Source of the DNA: an uncultured Bacilli bacterium
Lineage (GTDB): Bacteria; Bacillota_I; Bacilli_A; RF39; UBA660
DNA length: 8,397 nt
Reading direction: 5' to 3'
NCBI GenBank assembly: GCA_934153675.1
Contig: CAKPFG010000017.1
Coordinates: forward strand, 1 to 8,397
Part shown: in pieces, positions 6,105 through 8,397 of the stretch
Position numbering within the stretch: the first letter of the stretch is position 1
Layout: every line of letters begins with the position of its first letter
Position numbers and translations under genes: made by a program
The notes under the pieces: generated by a model
What the model was told of the DNA's origin: nothing
Seen by the model: only the letters and a program-made list of their open reading frames with translations
The model's database searches: none

Positions 6105-7365
6105 TTGAATTATGTTGATAAAAAAGGTACTTTTTCTAATTATTATAATTTTATAAATAATTTGAATTCATTCAATGATTATTTATTAAAGACATTATTA
6201 AGTCCTGCTTTCAATATATTAATGAATTCTTCTTTAATTTATCATACAGAAAAAAATTTTGTAAATCTAATGGATTTTATGAAAGGAAAAACTTTGTAAC
6301 TCTATTTGACGAAATAACATTTAAAAGAAGATATTACTATGATACAACGTCTAATGAATATTTCTTCTTTACTGATTTGTTATTAGGTCTACCAAAAAAA
6401 CACTTTAATCCGTTTGTCTGTGCTGAAATCTGCGAACAAGCTACTACTGAAAGTTATTCTGAAACTGAAAAAATAATTGCAAATAAAATTGGGAAAAGGA
6501 CTTCTAATAATATTAATATTAATCGCGCTACTTCAAGAAATATAGTTCTTGCCTTTAATCCTGAATATAACGAAATCAATGAACTCAAACGTATAAAAAT
6601 TATTTATCATGCTTGATGAAAAATTTATTGGTTCACAATTTAATGAAGGAAAAAAATTTCATGACTAAAGCATCCGTCATATTTGAAGACTACGAAAAAG
6701 AATATTCTTATAAAAAGAAAGAAACTTTATAGGTGACTGTGCAAAATGAATTAAAGAATTTTCAAAGTCTAATTGGTTTAAGTTGACCTCTGATACTAAA
6801 GTACAGTTTGCAATGGACAATTTTCATTTTAAACACGCATTAATGAATTTAACAACAAAGAAAATAATGATATTTATGAAGCATTACTTGAATTTGTTAA
6901 TTCAAATAATAAAAAAATTTTAAAATTATTAATAGAACAATTTAAAGATTTAAATCCAGAAAGAACTGAAACAATTGAAAACAAACAAAAATATATTTTA
7001 AACAATTGAAAAGAAAGACGAACTTATTTAAATAATAAACATATGAAATTTTTATGGAGTCCCACATCTCTCATATTCTTGCTGATTTATTTACCACAAG
7101 ACCTAAAGTCTATTCAAGGAATGGATTAAGTCATTTATTAAAACTAAGATTATTAAAAATTAATAGTACTGACATAAAAAATCTGTATTTAAATAAATTA
7201 ATAAATCTTTCTACAATCAATGAATGTAATACCAAAACTAAAACCAATGTAAATAAAATAATATTTCCAACTGATACAAAAACTAATAAATATTTAAATA
7301 ATTTTTATAATACTGGAATGAATGTTTTTAACTACATACAAAAAGAAGAAATTAATTTTATTTAA
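6105..7365 (+). pseudogene. Decayed ISLre2-family (UPF0236) transposase
   Basis: Fragments in changing frames line up into one UPF0236/ISLre2-like transposase. In order: LNYVDKKGTFSNYYNFINN (from 6105); YRKKFCKSNGFYERKNFVTLF then RRYYYDTTSNEYFFFTDLLLGLPK (frame shift near 6205-6220, open to 6616); LDEKFIGSQFNEGKK (from 6612); FMTKASVIFEDYEKEYSYKKK (after a slip in the A-run near 6651-6658, ending in TAG at 6730); GDCAK-stop-IKEFSKSNWFKL (from 6732, TGA at 6747); YEALLEFVNSNNKKIL to YILNN-stop-KERR (from about 6866, TGA at 7007); and MESHISHILADLFTTRPK to stop at 7363-7365 (from 7054). At least six frame changes, three in-frame stops and a likely internal deletion near 6729 show it is not functional. 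Total span (about 420 codons) is near full length. I found no clear terminal inverted repeats or target duplication. Confidence 0.85.
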
Positions 7366-7479
7366 CTAATTTCTTAAAATTTTAACTTTTTGCCACAAAA
7401 CTCTTTACACTACCTTATAAAAGATATAAATATATAATATTCTGTAAACTTTTTATTTTTTATCTTTTAACAATTTTGT
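7366..7479. other. Intergenic remnant, possibly the right end of the dead insertion sequence
   Basis: These 114 bases lie between the transposase stop and the stop of the right prepilin-like gene. The block 7386-7415 contains TTTTTGCCACAAAACTC followed by TTTACACTACC, which resembles the terminal repeats of some transposons as I remember them, and it is at a plausible distance after the transposase. I found no matching inverted copy near 6075-6105, so it may be chance. No terminator hairpin for the prepilin-like gene is evident. Confidence 0.25.
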
Positions 7480-8397
7480 TTAGATAGCAGATTTTTTTAT
7501 GGTTATAACAGGGCGCACGGAAACTCCGGAGCTATACACATTGTTGTAGTTCAAGCAGCTATCGTGGCGCACATACCACACGCTAGAAGGGGAATCTACA
7601 TATTGGCTCATGGTCCAATACCAATATTTACTATTATATACCCAACTTGGGGTTTCTCCATTGCTTGATGGTGAAACCAGTGAACCATTCTTTTCATATC
7701 CTAAGTTATCTGTCAATTCATCATATGTTATTAATCTTGCACTATAGCCTGTTTTATCCTCTTTTAGGTCATTTGCTTTTAATTTATCTAAAGCCCAGGC
7801 ATCTACTACATATTTTACTTCGCTTTTTGCATAATCTGTCGTAGTCGTATTATTACATCCATCAAATATCCATTCAGAACCATTATATCCACATGTTGAA
7901 CTTGAATAGTATGCCATTCCTCCATAGCCATTAGAATCATCGGCTGTCCCTCTTGAGAAACGGGTACTTTTATTCACATGGTTATTTTCTGTTCCTACTC
8001 CGCCATATTTATTTACTTCAGCTACTGTTAATGGTTCTTCCTTTAGTAGTGTTACAGAATCACTAGTCTCATCACTATTTTCTATAACATAAAAATTAAT
8101 ACCGTTATATGTGATTTCATCGCCTATTTTATAAGTTTTATACTTTATTTTTCCATAGTGATACCATCCATCGCTAGTATTTTTATCTTTAACATCACTA
8201 CTTCCTACTTTACATTCTGATAAGTATACACTTGAATCTTCATTTAATAAAGAAATATTACATATAACCTCTTTCCCTGAGTATTCAATTTCTAAATCAC
8301 TTATGTTTGTTGGAAATTTCCCTTTATCTAGTAAGTAATTAGCTACGGCAAGTTCTATACTTTTTCCGTATGCATCAACACTTCTTTTATTGGCTGA
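7480..8397 (-). CDS. Prepilin-like surface protein with DUF6273/FGE-like C-terminal domain (runs off right edge)
   Basis: The frame is open from the right edge to TAA at 7482-7480 (305 residues). A GTG inside it at 7977 is only an internal Val and not a start. The first 24 residues (from SANKRSVDAYGKS) equal residues 40-63 of the left prepilin gene, so the missing 5' end should be a prepilin leader and helix; the full protein would be about 344 residues. Residues about 75-120 (YKIGDEITYNGINFYVIEN, VTLLKEEPL) and the rest form a domain resembling the DUF6273/sulfatase-modifying (C-type-lectin-like) domains of gut Bacillota, with LITYDELTD, YWYWTMS, and the terminal GVSVRPVITI. Such domains often carry the variable region of DGR targets (family knowledge). 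Cys pairs in the middle (CNISLLN, SECK, STCG, FDGC) may form disulfides, suiting an exported protein. The gene is more GC-rich than its surroundings. Confidence 0.85.
   Translation of the reverse strand, partial: SANKRSVDAYGKSIELAVANYLLDKGKFPTNISDLEIEYSGKEVICNISLLNEDSSVYLSECKVGSSDVKDKNTSDGWYHYGKIKYKTYKIGDEITYNGINFYVIENSDETSDSVTLLKEEPLTVAEVNKYGGVGTENNHVNKSTRFSRGTADDSNGYGGMAYYSSSTCGYNGSEWIFDGCNNTTTTDYAKSEVKYVVDAWALDKLKANDLKEDKTGYSARLITYDELTDNLGYEKNGSLVSPSSNGETPSWVYNSKYWYWTMSQYVDSPSSVWYVRHDSCLNYNNVYSSGVSVRPVITIKKSAI
7490..7620 (-). other. GC-rich variable-region-like segment at the 3' end of the prepilin-like gene
   Basis: By hand count, 7501-7620 has 58 G/C in 120 bases, against 40 in 120 for 7621-7740 of the same gene, in a window that is otherwise far more AT-rich. 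The coding strand runs through VWYVRHDSCLNYNNVYSS with codons GTG CGC CAC GAT AGC TGC TTG AAC TAC AAC AAT GTG TAT AGC TCC. Nearly all residues outside the Val/Leu/Gly framework use NNC or NNT codons, as expected if AAC/AAT codons in a template had been altered at adenines. It ends at the conserved GVSVRPV, the usual place for a DGR homing site. This is a resemblance; no template repeat is present in the window. Confidence 0.4.
8325..8397 (-). repeat. Right copy of 73-bp prepilin-stem repeat
   Basis: It is the direct-repeat partner of 1-73, with the single mismatch at 8392. The similarity stops at 8324 only because the left copy runs off the window there, so the true repeat may be longer in both directions. 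Confidence 0.98.

Noticed and set aside
6105..7365. Three separate small plus-strand genes, or a programmed-frameshift transposase.
   Set aside because: The pieces join into one transposase only through at least six frame changes plus in-frame stops, which is decay. A single slippery site would not account for it.
6105..7365. The host might use TGA for tryptophan.
   Set aside because: Trp codons in the intact genes that I checked are TGG. An AT-rich code-4 genome would use mostly TGA. The two TGA codons are confined to the pseudogene.
7366..7479. A terminator for the right prepilin-like gene, from AACAA/TTGTT just after its stop.
   Set aside because: The arms leave a loop of only two bases and there is no convincing U-tract directly after them.
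7647..7844. A 65-codon plus-strand ORF opposite the right prepilin-like gene.
   Set aside because: It is antisense to a clearly coding frame, has low-complexity His/Leu/Tyr composition and has no ribosome site.
7977..7979. An internal GTG/ATG near 7977-7979 as the start of a 165-residue protein.
   Set aside because: The frame is open without a stop from 7977 to the right edge at 8397, and the upstream part encodes the prepilin stem also seen at the left edge. There is no ribosome site at 7977.
1..8397. The 73-bp match between the ends could mean an 8.3-kb circular molecule with one prepilin gene.
   Set aside because: The overlap has a mismatch (68 versus 8392) that a circular overlap should not show. 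The window also carries aspS and other chromosomal genes, and no replication gene. Two paralogues are simpler, though only a long-read assembly would settle it.

Overview
The window is very AT-rich and looks chromosomal, from a low-GC Bacillota (Bacilli-like, perhaps one of the small-genome gut lineages near Erysipelotrichales/RF39; this placement is inference). Supporting signs are AGGAGG-type ribosome binding sites, sigma-A-like promoters, a T-box in front of aspS and an ISLre2/UPF0236-type transposase remnant. Intact genes encode Trp with TGG and end in TAA or TAG, so nothing points to a TGA=Trp code in the host.

Layout. (1) Both edges cut through type IV prepilin-like genes on the minus strand. 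The left edge holds an intact N-terminus (ATG at 190) and the right edge holds the C-terminal 305 codons of a paralogue. The two copies share 73 bp (1-73 and 8325-8397) with one synonymous mismatch, so the window is bracketed by a multicopy prepilin family. (2) Positions 263-3204 carry four minus-strand genes in close succession: an M29 metallo-aminopeptidase, a membrane-anchored NodB-like protein that seems to have lost its catalytic residues, a histidine phosphatase and an unlisted-size 46-residue membrane peptide. (3) Two plus-strand genes follow: a 65-residue tyrosine-rich protein with one membrane segment, and a 194-residue protein I do not recognise, with a clear promoter at 3480-3508. 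(4) aspS (minus) converges on the latter. The two genes share a perfect 12-bp hairpin that encodes Lys-Lys-Gln-stop in both. aspS has a promoter and a roughly 200-nt T-box leader with a likely GAU (Asp) specifier. (5) Positions 6105-7365 are a plus-strand transposase pseudogene broken by several frameshifts and stops. (6) Positions 7480-8397 are the right-hand prepilin-like gene. Its C-terminal domain resembles the lectin/FGE-like domains of variable surface proteins, and its last 120 or so coding bases have an unusually high GC content and many NNC/NNT codons.

How it fits together. aspS is housekeeping, controlled by uncharged tRNA(Asp). The 263-3204 cluster looks like an envelope/peptide-turnover operon, but the link is only proximity. 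The most interesting material is the prepilin family: a conserved pilin stem joined to a C-terminal domain whose last segment looks like the variable region of a diversity-generating retroelement (DGR). No reverse transcriptase or template repeat lies in the window, so that idea is a hypothesis to test in the flanking genome.
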